Source: Sphingobacterium sp. UGAL515B_05 (lineage in GTDB: Bacteria; Bacteroidota; Bacteroidia; Sphingobacteriales; Sphingobacteriaceae). From it: DNA of 64,000 nt. A model generated the notes under the pieces. It had not been told where the DNA came from. It saw nothing but the letters and a program-made list of their open reading frames with translations, and made no database searches. Location: positions 5,456,001 to 5,520,000 of the forward strand of contig NZ_CP109907.1 of NCBI RefSeq assembly GCF_033097525.1, given 5' to 3'. Shown here piece by piece: positions 19,664 to 27,953 of this stretch (its first letter is position 1; each line of letters starts with the position of its first letter). The translations under genes and the position numbers were made by a program.

Positions 19664-20635
19664 ATGCAACACTCATTTTTGAAAAAACAAATACATATCC
19701 TTCAATTTCTAGCGATTTTTATGCTAGCACTAACATGCTGGTCCTGTAAAACGGAATACCCCAGCCTACCCTACAATGACATTGAATCTTTTAGCATTCA
19801 GGATGCTGATGGCAAAATCTTGTCAGCCAGCATTGTGAATGACCAGATTATCTTATATTGGCCACCCTTGGTGGAGCAGCCCGAAAGCATTACGCCCACT
19901 ATTAAAATTTCGGAATTAGCGACAATTACTCCTGCATCTGGGACAGCAATACAGTTACAATTCGACAAACCAATTACCTATATTGTGCGGGCACAAGATG
20001 GTTCCAGCAAAAATTATACATTGGTATTCCAGTACAACCAGCCGCTGGTACAGGCAGAAATGAATCTGCTTGAAGGCAAATATTACCTTAGTTACCCAAA
20101 AAATGAGGATTTGGTAGTACGAGGAGAAAATATTTTGCCAGACGAGGCGCAAACCAAGGGCTATCTGGTCGATAAGGATGGAAAAGAGACCTTACTTTCT
20201 TTTTCTCAACCTCCAACATCTTTCATTGCACAATTTAATACTCCTGAAGATCTCAAACCAGGCAAATACCACATCAAACTGATCTCCGGACGTTACACGA
20301 AACTCACCGATGCTTTTGAGGTATTCTTACCAACATTATACAATGTCATAAAATGGCAGGATTATACTGGCAAAAAGGGCGGCGACCTGGTGCTGAACAT
20401 AAACAGTAAAGAGACTTATGAACTTTATTTCAAGGCAGATTTTGACCATTTTATAGCGATTGATAACCTCAATAACGAATATACTATCAACAATGTAGTC
20501 TTTGATGTTGCAACGATGACGATAAAGCTATCCATTCCCGTATCTGTACAGGGAAACGCAATTAAATCCTTGAAGATGATGGATAAAAACGGGAACTTAT
20601 TATCAGAAGGTGATTTTAACATCTCTTTAAATTAA
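19664..20635 (+). CDS. Iron-locus lipoprotein with Ig/TIG-like beta domains (copy 2)
   Basis: The 323-aa protein has lipobox CWSC (~Cys28). Its first domain matches that of the product at 17935 in layout: IESFSIQDADGK, IILYWPP, ITPTIKISE and YIVRAQDGSSKNYTLVF. Both copies follow an HmuY-like gene, so the locus contains two [HmuY-like + this lipoprotein] units. The cytochrome peroxidase gene begins 8 bp downstream. Function unknown; probably surface-exposed. Confidence 0.7.
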   Translation: MQHSFLKKQIHILQFLAIFMLALTCWSCKTEYPSLPYNDIESFSIQDADGKILSASIVNDQIILYWPPLVEQPESITPTIKISELATITPASGTAIQLQFDKPITYIVRAQDGSSKNYTLVFQYNQPLVQAEMNLLEGKYYLSYPKNEDLVVRGENILPDEAQTKGYLVDKDGKETLLSFSQPPTSFIAQFNTPEDLKPGKYHIKLISGRYTKLTDAFEVFLPTLYNVIKWQDYTGKKGGDLVLNINSKETYELYFKADFDHFIAIDNLNNEYTINNVVFDVATMTIKLSIPVSVQGNAIKSLKMMDKNGNLLSEGDFNISLN

Positions 20636-20643
20636 TTAATACC

Positions 20644-21786
20644 TTGCCTAAGATATTTTTGGCCGCATATTTTCGCTATCGTACAAAACCTTTAATAACA
20701 GCATGTTTCGCGGCACTGGCAGTATGCAGTTGCAACAAGAGCGCTTCTGTCCCAGAAGAGCCTACAGCTCCTACTTTCCCAGAAGAAACCTTACGTCAAC
20801 AATATAGTAAATCGTTAACGCAATGGCCAGCTGCCACTTGGTACAACACTATCAAGGTACGTGAACTGGCCGCTTTACCCGAAAACCCATCGAAAGATAA
20901 GGCCGAGCTAATAGCACTTGGCAAAGCCTTATTTTTCGACCCCCGCACCGGTAATGGTATGAAGACTTGCGCTTCATGTCATAATCCGGACACCTACTGG
21001 ATCGACCAAAAAACAACGGCAGATGGTATCGCACTGCATCACCGCAATACACCTTCTATGGAAAATGTCTGGTACCTGGAAGGCAAACTCTTCCACGATG
21101 GCCGCGCAATGACTTATCGAGAGCAGATTGCCGAAGCCATCAACTCCCCCATCGAAATGGGCGGCAATACAGCTGCTTTACCCGCTAAGCTGCAAGCTAT
21201 ACCAGGCTACCTCAGTTTATATGAGGCGGCTTACTCGAGCCAGACGATGAGCGTCGAAGGATTGCTGGATGCCATAGCAGCGTATTCAAGATCAATTAGC
21301 AGTGGTGAAACCGCCTTTGACCGTTTTATCAAAGGAAATTACCTGGCATTAAACGATGCACAGCTCGAAGGCCTCCATCTGTTTCGCACAAAAGGGAAAT
21401 GCATCAACTGCCATAATGGTGCCTTCTTTACCGATCTTGATTTTCATAACCTGGGTTATGCTGTTACCAGCAAAGGTGCCTTGGACAATGGTCGCTTTGA
21501 GGCAACAGGACTGGAAACAGACAAAGGTAAATTTCGCACGCCGGGTCTGCGCAATGTGATCCATACTGCACCCTACCTGCACAATGGTAGTATTTCGAGC
21601 TTAGCTGAACTGATCAACCTGCTGAGTCAGGGCATGCCCCAAAAGGCGGGACAACAGATCAATGGCACCTTATCGCCGCATATCCAAAATGTCCGATTGA
21701 GCAGTAAAGAACAGGAAAATATCTTGGCTTTTTTGGAAAGTTTATCCAGTGTGCCAAGCAAAACAGAGCGACCTGTATTGCCCTAA
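20644..21786 (+). CDS. Di-heme cytochrome c peroxidase (CcpA/MauG family) lipoprotein
   Basis: The 380-aa protein has two c-type heme sites, CASCH (109-113) and CINCH (253-257), spaced as in bacterial di-heme peroxidases, with the FDPRTGNGMKTCASCH and GKFRTPGLRNV regions typical of the family. The start is TTG at 20644; no in-frame ATG precedes the lipoprotein-like signal (AVCSC, ~28-30). It probably reduces peroxide or modifies a partner in the periplasm. Its place between heme-capture lipoproteins and a heme oxygenase suggests protection from heme/peroxide stress or oxidative release of heme iron. Confidence 0.88.
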   Translation: MPKIFLAAYFRYRTKPLITACFAALAVCSCNKSASVPEEPTAPTFPEETLRQQYSKSLTQWPAATWYNTIKVRELAALPENPSKDKAELIALGKALFFDPRTGNGMKTCASCHNPDTYWIDQKTTADGIALHHRNTPSMENVWYLEGKLFHDGRAMTYREQIAEAINSPIEMGGNTAALPAKLQAIPGYLSLYEAAYSSQTMSVEGLLDAIAAYSRSISSGETAFDRFIKGNYLALNDAQLEGLHLFRTKGKCINCHNGAFFTDLDFHNLGYAVTSKGALDNGRFEATGLETDKGKFRTPGLRNVIHTAPYLHNGSISSLAELINLLSQGMPQKAGQQINGTLSPHIQNVRLSSKEQENILAFLESLSSVPSKTERPVLP

Positions 21787-21795
21787 AATAAAAAA

Positions 21796-21818
21796 TCCCA
21801 AAGGGGATACCTTTGGGA
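21796..21818 (+). terminator. Hairpin after the cytochrome peroxidase gene
   Basis: TCCCAAAG and CTTTGGGA pair perfectly (8 bp, 7-nt loop) 9 bp after the stop codon, followed by CATTTTG. It probably ends the receptor-to-peroxidase transcript. Confidence 0.6.
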
Positions 21819-21830
21819 CATTTTGAATAC

Positions 21831-21866
21831 TCCACAGTAGCGGAGGCATCAAAAATTAAATAAATT
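21831..21866 (+). repeat. Intergenic repeat, copy 2
   Basis: TCCACAGTA (21831-21839) and a GGCATCA...TAAATAAATT block (21845-21866) repeat those at 18929-18967 almost exactly. It lies upstream of the S41 protease gene. Confidence 0.5.
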
Positions 21867-21983
21867 GGCACAAAATTAGGCTTTTATATTAAATAAAAAA
21901 GTAAAAAAGTATTAAATTTCAGATAATTATCCATTTTGTAGCGAATCAACTACAGGGATGAGGAACAAAATGCGCATCAAATA

Positions 21984-23231
21984 ATGAGTCGAATCCGCCA
22001 AATAGTTGGTCTATTAGTTACAATAACTGCTATAACAGCTTGTCAGAACGGCAGTAAAACAACAACTCTGCCCGATGAACTTATTAGTCCAAAAACAGGA
22101 ACAAAAAAGGAATTGACGCTCGACTCAATCTACCTGTATGCCAAACAGCTATACCGCTGGCAGGAATCTCTCCCTTCATATACCACATTTGATCCGCGGA
22201 CGAAATATGCACAGATAGACCCCGAACAAACGGCTTATGAGCGGGCACTTTTTGCCCTCAGCCAATACGCTTTACACAAGAAAGATAGACCTTACGAATT
22301 GTCGACCATTCCCAATAAACCCAAATATTCATATTTGGAGCGTCGTCGTAACGACAAGAAAAGTAGTGGTCACATGGCCAGTATAGAAACAACCTACAGG
22401 TATGCTACACACCTGTCCTACTGGTCTGCGGGAAACAAACGGATTGCTTATGTTTACATTCCCTCCTTTCCCCAGCTCCAGACAGTGAAGGCCGAACTTG
22501 ATCAGCTTGCAGCCGAACTGGCGCAAAAGCAAGTTACACATCTCATCCTCGATCTACGTCATAACGGCGGTGGTTATGTGGAGACCGCAGAATATTTAGC
22601 CAACCTCATTAGTCCAGCCAAACTGGATAAAAAAGTTATGTTCAGCGAGCAATTCCATCCGAATGTACAGCAAGGCAAAGCAAACCTACTCCTTAAACAA
22701 CCCTATCTGGATGCCAATGGCAAAGTGGTCCAATACAAAGGCCGCCCTGCCACCCTCGCCGATGTGGATTATAGTGAAAAAGCCAATACACATTACTTTA
22801 TCAAAAAGGGACAATTCAATTCATTACAGCAGCTGTCATGCATTGTATCAGAACGCACGGCTTCGGCAAGTGAATTACTGATCAGCAGTTTCAAACCTTA
22901 TATTCCCATACGCCTGATTGGTCAGCAAACATTTGGCAAACCTGTAGGTTTTTTTTCAGTCCACATTGGAGATTTCGATGTATACCTAGCTTCATTTCTC
23001 ATCCGGAATGCCAATGGCTGGTGTGATTATTTTGATGGCATACCCGTCGACCTGGCCTTAGCTCCGGTAGAAACCTCCCGCCATCCCGGGGATCCAAAGG
23101 AAGCCTGGCTTGCAGCAGCGCTAAAGGACATTGTAAAAGACGAAAACCGCACAGCAATTTCGTCGGCTACTAATTTTTCGATGCCAGCAGACGAAAATTT
23201 GCTACTTAAAACAAACTTTAGGTTAAAGTAA
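21984..23231 (+). CDS. S41-family peptidase lipoprotein
   Basis: The 415-aa protein has lipobox ITAC (~Cys20). The S41 (C-terminal processing peptidase) core is visible: IAYVYIPSF, THLILDLRHNGGG (~185-197), and SERTASASELLISSF with the expected catalytic Ser, followed by FGKPVG. No clear PDZ domain is seen. It has its own 197-bp upstream gap after the hairpin at 21796. S41 proteases in Bacteroidota often process surface proteins; it may act on the secreted heme proteins encoded next to it, by inference only. Confidence 0.85.
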   Translation: MSRIRQIVGLLVTITAITACQNGSKTTTLPDELISPKTGTKKELTLDSIYLYAKQLYRWQESLPSYTTFDPRTKYAQIDPEQTAYERALFALSQYALHKKDRPYELSTIPNKPKYSYLERRRNDKKSSGHMASIETTYRYATHLSYWSAGNKRIAYVYIPSFPQLQTVKAELDQLAAELAQKQVTHLILDLRHNGGGYVETAEYLANLISPAKLDKKVMFSEQFHPNVQQGKANLLLKQPYLDANGKVVQYKGRPATLADVDYSEKANTHYFIKKGQFNSLQQLSCIVSERTASASELLISSFKPYIPIRLIGQQTFGKPVGFFSVHIGDFDVYLASFLIRNANGWCDYFDGIPVDLALAPVETSRHPGDPKEAWLAAALKDIVKDENRTAISSATNFSMPADENLLLKTNFRLK

Positions 23232-23339
23232 AAAACTTATTGCAGCTGGATTTTATCATACTTATGTTTAAATTAAAACCATTTTTCATAGATGATAAAG
23301 CAGAAAACAGCATAAATTTGTGGAAATAAATACGAATCT

Positions 23340-23362
23340 TTGTATAGAATTGTTATAAATAA
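23340..23362 (+). promoter_or_regulatory. Fur-like palindrome before the heme oxygenase gene
   Basis: TTGTATA-N9-TAAATAA keeps the 7-9-7 spacing with two mismatches in the left arm. It lies 10 bp before the ATG of the heme oxygenase gene. It shares AGAAT-N7-AAATAAAAATA with the receptor and copy C sites at identical spacing. Confidence 0.5.
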
Positions 23363-23372
23363 AAATAGAAAC

Positions 23373-23936
23373 ATGTTAAGTCAACATATCAAAGAGCAAA
23401 CGCACGCAGCTCACCAAAACGTAGAAGGAACGATCGTGCGCCAATTGAAAAATATTCGTTCAGAAGCAGATTACGCCGAAGTATTGAAAGGCTTTTATGC
23501 TTATTTCCGCGCCGTAGAAGATAATATCGCTCCTTTTGTAACCGCAGAAGTATTGCCAGATTTGGCCGAACGCCGCAACTCATCTTACATCAAAAGCGAC
23601 ATCGAAGCTCTGGGTGGCAACGTAGATAACCTGCCGGAAGCAAATGCTCCAGCTGTAGCAAATGTACAGGAAGCACTTGCATCATTATATGTTTTGGAAG
23701 GTTCAATCATGGGTGGTCCGTATATCGTGCAGATGCTCAACAAATATGGCGTTACCAAAGGAACTTCTTTCTTCGAAGGTTATGGCGAAAATAGCCGTGA
23801 GATGTGGGCTGGTTTTACAGCCGTATTAAACAAATATTCAGAAGATCCTGCCACTTATGATCGCGCAGTAGAGATTGCAAACCAAACTTTTTATAACTTT
23901 GGCGAAGTATTCACTCCTATTGCCAGTGCGAACTAA
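23373..23936 (+). CDS. Heme oxygenase-like protein
   Basis: The 187-aa helical protein matches bacterial heme oxygenases: EQTHAAHQNVE near the N-terminus (His14 as likely proximal heme ligand) and LYVLEGSIMGGPYIV (~100-114), the distal-helix Gly motif. I chose ATG 23373 because an upstream TTG at 23340 would sit inside the regulatory palindrome. It would open the heme ring to release iron after import by the receptor-HmuTUV route. Expression is probably iron-controlled through the palindrome at 23340. Confidence 0.85.
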   Translation: MLSQHIKEQTHAAHQNVEGTIVRQLKNIRSEADYAEVLKGFYAYFRAVEDNIAPFVTAEVLPDLAERRNSSYIKSDIEALGGNVDNLPEANAPAVANVQEALASLYVLEGSIMGGPYIVQMLNKYGVTKGTSFFEGYGENSREMWAGFTAVLNKYSEDPATYDRAVEIANQTFYNFGEVFTPIASAN

Positions 23937-23965
23937 AATTGGAGTGTTCGTGTTTAATCCCATAA

Positions 23966-24100
23966 ATGGAGCAAAAAGATAACAAATCTAAATGGCTTAA
24001 GCGTGCCGGAATTGGAGCATTTCTCTTCTTTCTGGCCAAAGGACTTGTATGGCTCGCTGTATTCTTTTTCGCAGCGAAATCCTGCAGCATATCTATTTAA
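23966..24100 (+). CDS. 44-aa membrane protein after the heme oxygenase gene
   Basis: The ATG at 23966 gives 44 residues. The N-terminus is basic and hydrophilic (KDNKSKWLKRAG) and is followed by one hydrophobic helix (FLFFLAKGLVWLAVFFF, ~19-35). It begins 29 bp after the heme oxygenase stop and is followed by a strong hairpin, so it is probably the last gene of that transcript. Function unknown. Confidence 0.6.
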   Translation: MEQKDNKSKWLKRAGIGAFLFFLAKGLVWLAVFFFAAKSCSISI

Positions 24101-24109
24101 CTAAAACAT

Positions 24110-24154
24110 GAAGCCTTCATCTAACGCTCAAAAAGGGCGCCAGATGAAGGCTTC
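24110..24154 (+). terminator. Strong hairpin ending the heme oxygenase transcript
   Basis: A perfect 13-bp stem (24110-24122 with 24142-24154) encloses a loop whose own arms (CGCTC/GGGCG) can extend it. It starts 10 bp after the stop at 24100. There is no long U-tract downstream. Confidence 0.6.
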
Positions 24155-24257
24155 AATTCTATCGGAGCTTTTCCAATCCAATACACTTTTTGCTGCAGGC
24201 TAACCCGTTGTTTTTTTATGTCGTGGGCTAATGTCTTCGGCTTGCGTTCGTATTGTG

Positions 24258-24404
24258 TTCGTACCACCTTCGGAGATGAACAGACTTGCAACAATTATTG
24301 ACCAGCTTTTCACCAGAAAATTCCTGTTTAGGGTCTGGTCGAAAGCTGGTCAAAATTTGTAAAATATCTGCTTGCTTCCGAACAAGGGGCGAATAAGGTA
24401 CGAA
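24258..24404. repeat. Nested inverted repeats (possible structured RNA or mobile-element scar)
   Basis: Three pairs of arms lie in nested order: TTCGTACC 24258-24265 with GGTACGAA 24397-24404; TTCGGA 24269-24274 with TCCGAA 24377-24382; and a 17-bp pair with one mismatch, GACCAGCTTTTCACCAG 24300-24316 with 24335-24351. The whole can fold into one ~147-nt stem-loop. Origin unknown. Confidence 0.5.
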
Positions 24405-24542
24405 TCAGGTACCAATCTTTTATGATTGATAACCTGACATAACATTTCTTCACTGATAGAAATTCCTCACAGACCGGCTGTAATTGCCTTTCCCAGGGAA
24501 TTTTTCATAAAAGTTCTGCGTCTCACTCGATAAATTTTAATA

Positions 24543-24558
24543 GCACAGAATTCTGTGC
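24543..24558. repeat. Perfect 16-nt palindrome
   Basis: GCACAGAATTCTGTGC is a loopless perfect palindrome in a non-coding stretch. It could be a binding site for a dimeric regulator. No adjacent gene clearly uses it. Confidence 0.4.
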
Positions 24559-24912
24559 CAGTGCGTGTCTACCCTTAAGACTGTTGCTGACACCGGAAAG
24601 ATGCGACGAAATTTTTCGCTCAAACCAGCCCATATAGTGCGCTATTAAACATAAAAGCGAAAGATTTCCTCAGTATTAAGTTAAGCTCAATATCAAATTG
24701 AACGAATCGAATACACAACCGCTTCACCTTAAAAAATCATTCCTGTTTGAGCAAATTTTATTATAAAACAAGCAGAAATCTCCCTATAATTGCATTCTGG
24801 AATATTTCATCGAATAATGAAATTACCCAATCCGAAACAACAACGTAATCAACTGAAGTAAGAATGTCGTATTTACGGTATCCATCAATAATCGCATGAA
24901 ATCAACAATACT

Positions 24913-26055
24913 ATGAAAAGAAACATCTTTTTAATTTTAACCAGTTTTGTCTTAACCCTAAATATAGCCCTTTGCCAAGAGAAGGATGTCGATTTCAGCA
25001 AAGCCTATATTGCCCAAAATGACGGCAAGACAACTATTGAAATCAATGAGGCACAGGAACTCATCTATATTATCTTTGCAATAACGAATTTTGGAAAAGA
25101 AAATCCGAACATGACCAAACAGAATACGGCGTATTTTGAAGAGGTCAAATCGCATTTTACCCCATTTTCCAATCTGCCTATCGTAAAGAAATTTGACCAG
25201 CAACTACGGGAGAATCTTACCAACTATTTCCTCCTGGCGGCCAATGTCTATGGCTTTAGATTCAAGAAGGATGAACTAATGCCGACAAACATCTATATTT
25301 TTCCAGCAAAAGGGGTCGGAAAACATCAGATCAAATCTAATCCCATTCCCGGCTATAAAAAAGAGCTGGAAGAATTTGCCAGACAGACAGGATACCGCGC
25401 ATTCTACAAACAGCATCAAGCCTACTACGACAGCCTTCGTACAGCATATGAGGAGTATGCTTCGATTGCCGAGCAAAAAGAATGGTTAGAAAAGAAATTC
25501 GATTATACAATCAATAGCTATCGTGTATTGACTTCCCCGCTGATTGCCGGGATGAATGCGACCCACACCTTCAAGTACAAAGGTTTCAAAGAAATTTTGC
25601 TTTTTTTACCCACCCTCCGCGAAGACGAATCCTGGAGCCCCAAATTCAAAAAAGCACTCAATACACGCATTATTTTTACGGAGATAGACCACAACTACGT
25701 GGGTCCATTGAGCGAAAAAAACAAAAAACAGATTGATACAATATTCAATAATAGGGACTTATGGGTCGATGTAGAAAACAAAAGTACGGTTCATTATCCA
25801 AGTCCGGTAAAAGTATTTGATGAGTATTTAACCTGGGGACTTTTCATCTTATATTGTTACGATAAGTTTGGAGATGATCATGATCTTTTTGGCCAGATTG
25901 TTGAAAACGTCAACGATATGATGGTCAATAAAAAAGGATTTCTCAAAGCAGATGAATTTAATGCTGAATTGTTCCGTCTTTATAAGGAAAGTAAAAACAA
26001 AGATATCCAGAGCCTATACAAGCCATTGTTAGACTGGTGCGAGAAAGAAAATTAG
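24913..26055 (+). CDS. Secreted protein resembling DUF4932 family
   Basis: The 380-aa protein has a signal peptide (cleavage near ALCQEK, ~21). The mature part is mostly helical. Segments such as FTEIDHNYVGP (~255) and DEYLTWGLFILYC (~305) resemble the DUF4932 proteins of Bacteroidota, where acidic and His residues at these positions suggest a metal-dependent hydrolase. It stands alone, with a long non-coding region upstream. Function unknown; the family match is from memory of the sequence style and is moderate. Confidence 0.6.
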   Translation: MKRNIFLILTSFVLTLNIALCQEKDVDFSKAYIAQNDGKTTIEINEAQELIYIIFAITNFGKENPNMTKQNTAYFEEVKSHFTPFSNLPIVKKFDQQLRENLTNYFLLAANVYGFRFKKDELMPTNIYIFPAKGVGKHQIKSNPIPGYKKELEEFARQTGYRAFYKQHQAYYDSLRTAYEEYASIAEQKEWLEKKFDYTINSYRVLTSPLIAGMNATHTFKYKGFKEILLFLPTLREDESWSPKFKKALNTRIIFTEIDHNYVGPLSEKNKKQIDTIFNNRDLWVDVENKSTVHYPSPVKVFDEYLTWGLFILYCYDKFGDDHDLFGQIVENVNDMMVNKKGFLKADEFNAELFRLYKESKNKDIQSLYKPLLDWCEKEN

Positions 26056-26214
26056 CACCATCCCGATAATATTTAGTAAATTGAAGGCAAGAAGGAAACA
26101 AGCCACTAAAAATGTGAATGTATACGACCACAAGGAATCAGCATAGCATAAGGGGATGATCGTCGATATATTTAACACATTTACGCCCTTTCATTTGGGT
26201 ACAGAGCAACAATT

Positions 26215-27270
26215 ATGAACATTAGGATCATTGGTTCGGGCAGTTTCATCCCTTCGAATCGCATAAAGAACGCATACTTTAAGGACCATCTTTTTTTAGA
26301 TGAAAATGGACTGCCTTTCAATCAGCCGGCTTCGGTCATTGAAAAATTTAAGGCAATTACCGGCATTGAGGAACGTCGTTACGCCAACCCTAACCAGGTG
26401 GCTTCAGATCTGGCTTTTAAGGCTGGCCAACTTGCGATTGACGATGCAGGCATTGATGCCGAAACATTGGATTATATAATTGTAGCCCACAATTATGGCG
26501 ATATTCCACATGGTAAAATTCAGTCGGATACGGTCCCAAGTTTAGCAAGCAGAGTGAAGAAAAAGCTCGGGATCAGCAATCCAAAATGTGTGGCTTATGA
26601 TCTGTTATTTGGTTGTCCCGGTTGGAACGAAGGCGTATTGCATGCCAACGCTTTCATAAAATCAGGGATGGCAAAACGCTGTATGGTCATTGGCGCAGAA
26701 ACCTTGTCGCGTGTTGTCGATCCTTTTGACAGAGATTCGATGATCTATGCGGATGGCGCTGGCGCCGTAATCATCGAAGCCACTACGACAGAGCAAGGGC
26801 TCCTATCACATGAAAGTGCTACTTATGCGCTTGAAGAAGCGAACTATCTCAATTTCGGGAGCTCGTATCAACAAGAGCAGAACCCCGATATACGGTATAT
26901 TAAAATGAAAGGACGTAAAATCTATGAGTTTGCACTCAGCAAAGTTCCTTTAGCCATGCAGGCTTGCCTTCAAAAAGCGGATATTGATATCACGGCAATC
27001 AAAAAAATATTGATCCACCAGGCCAACGAGAAGATGGACGAAGCCATTCTGATGAGATTCTATGCACTATACGGTAAAGTACCCCCGCCCGATATTATGC
27101 CAATGACCATCCATACATTAGGAAATAGCAGCGTGGCAACCATTCCTACGCTCTATGATCTCATTGCCCGTGGTCAATTAGACAATCAATCCCTGCAAGA
27201 AGGCGATATCATCCTATTTGCATCTGTTGGCGCCGGTATGAATATCAATGCTTTTACTTATCGGGTTTAA
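26215..27270 (+). CDS. 3-oxoacyl-ACP synthase III (FabH-like) family protein
   Basis: The 351-aa thiolase-fold enzyme has the FabH triad: Cys134 in LFGCPGW, His268 in LIHQAN and Asn304 in LGNSSVATIP. It performs decarboxylative Claisen condensation of an acyl group with malonyl-ACP or a related unit. Bacteroidota commonly have several FabH paralogues, and this one stands alone rather than in a fatty-acid operon, so a specialised acyl substrate is possible. The start is ATG at 26215. Confidence 0.9.
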   Translation: MNIRIIGSGSFIPSNRIKNAYFKDHLFLDENGLPFNQPASVIEKFKAITGIEERRYANPNQVASDLAFKAGQLAIDDAGIDAETLDYIIVAHNYGDIPHGKIQSDTVPSLASRVKKKLGISNPKCVAYDLLFGCPGWNEGVLHANAFIKSGMAKRCMVIGAETLSRVVDPFDRDSMIYADGAGAVIIEATTTEQGLLSHESATYALEEANYLNFGSSYQQEQNPDIRYIKMKGRKIYEFALSKVPLAMQACLQKADIDITAIKKILIHQANEKMDEAILMRFYALYGKVPPPDIMPMTIHTLGNSSVATIPTLYDLIARGQLDNQSLQEGDIILFASVGAGMNINAFTYRV

Positions 27271-27622
27271 TGTAATTTTGCGACTATATCGTGTAGCTAT
27301 TAGGCTAACACAGAGCCTGCATAGGATTTATTTCATAAAAAATAACAAAACACTGTATATATCAATATTTTATACTTAAATTTGTCTTATAATCGGCTCC
27401 GCCTTTGCTTATCTGAAATTGTCAAGTTATACTTAACACTCAGTTTTCGCATTTTCAGAAGCTTTTTTGTTAGCAAAACGGAGGTAAAGACCTTTTTGGA
27501 CTTGAGTCAATCCAAGATCATTAAAATCAATTCCTATTTCTTGCAAAAATCGATTAACTATTGTTCATATTCATTTATCACAATAGTGCAGTACAGATTA
27601 CTTTAATATAATTTATAAAACA
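27271..27622 (+). other. Long leader of the cold-shock gene
   Basis: No credible gene lies here; an ORF at 27382-27606 lacks any family features. A TAAATTTG at 27377-27384 fits the Bacteroidetes -7 element (TAnnTTTG). If used, it gives a ~230-nt 5' UTR, as is usual for cold-shock mRNAs whose leaders control translation by folding. Confidence 0.45.
27377..27384 (+). promoter_or_regulatory. Possible -7 promoter element for the cold-shock gene
   Basis: TAAATTTG matches TAnnTTTG exactly. No clear -33 TTG is seen at the usual distance, so this is tentative. Confidence 0.35.
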
Positions 27623-27814
27623 ATGCAAGAAGGAACTATTAAATTCTTCAACCAAACAAAAGGTTTTGGTTTTATTACGCCTGCTGGTGGTGGAGACGAC
27701 ATTTTCGTACACGTATCTGGTTTAATCAACGAAGTACGCGAAAATGACAGTGTAACATTTGATGTAGAAAACGGTAAAAAAGGCGTTAATGCAGTTAACG
27801 TACGTATCGCATAA
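27623..27814 (+). CDS. Cold-shock protein (CspA family)
   Basis: The 63-aa single cold-shock domain binds single-stranded RNA/DNA and acts as an RNA chaperone. RNP1 KGFGFI (~14-19) and RNP2 DIFVHVS (~26-32) are intact, after the canonical MQEGTIKFFNQTKGFGFI opening. It is monocistronic, with a long leader and a strong terminator. Confidence 0.96.
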   Translation: MQEGTIKFFNQTKGFGFITPAGGGDDIFVHVSGLINEVRENDSVTFDVENGKKGVNAVNVRIA

Positions 27815-27859
27815 TTAAGTAAACACACAAGAAGATAATTTATTTATCTTCTTGCGAAG

Positions 27860-27889
27860 TGTAACGGGCAACCGTTACACTTTTTTTAT
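27860..27889 (+). terminator. Rho-independent terminator of the cold-shock gene
   Basis: AGTGTAACGG (27860-27869) pairs with CCGTTACACT (27874-27883) across a 4-nt loop and runs straight into a T-tract. A second small hairpin (AGAAGATAA/TTATCTTCT) lies just upstream. Confidence 0.85.
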
Positions 27890-27953
27890 CCATGCCATAC
27901 CCAAGTACGGCAAAAAATCGGACGATTGATCGGTCTGGCATATGGAAGAATTT

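Larger units (their letters stand above)
24155..24912. other. Long non-coding stretch with inverted-repeat structures
   Basis: No convincing gene occurs in these ~760 bp on either strand. The left part carries the nested inverted repeats at 24258-24404, and a perfect 16-nt palindrome lies at 24543-24558. The right part is AT-rich and should hold the promoter of the gene at 24913. Confidence 0.5.

Noticed and set aside
27382..27606. 74-codon ORF in the cold-shock leader
   Set aside because: No family features or signal peptide and composition unlike real genes; it overlaps the likely leader.
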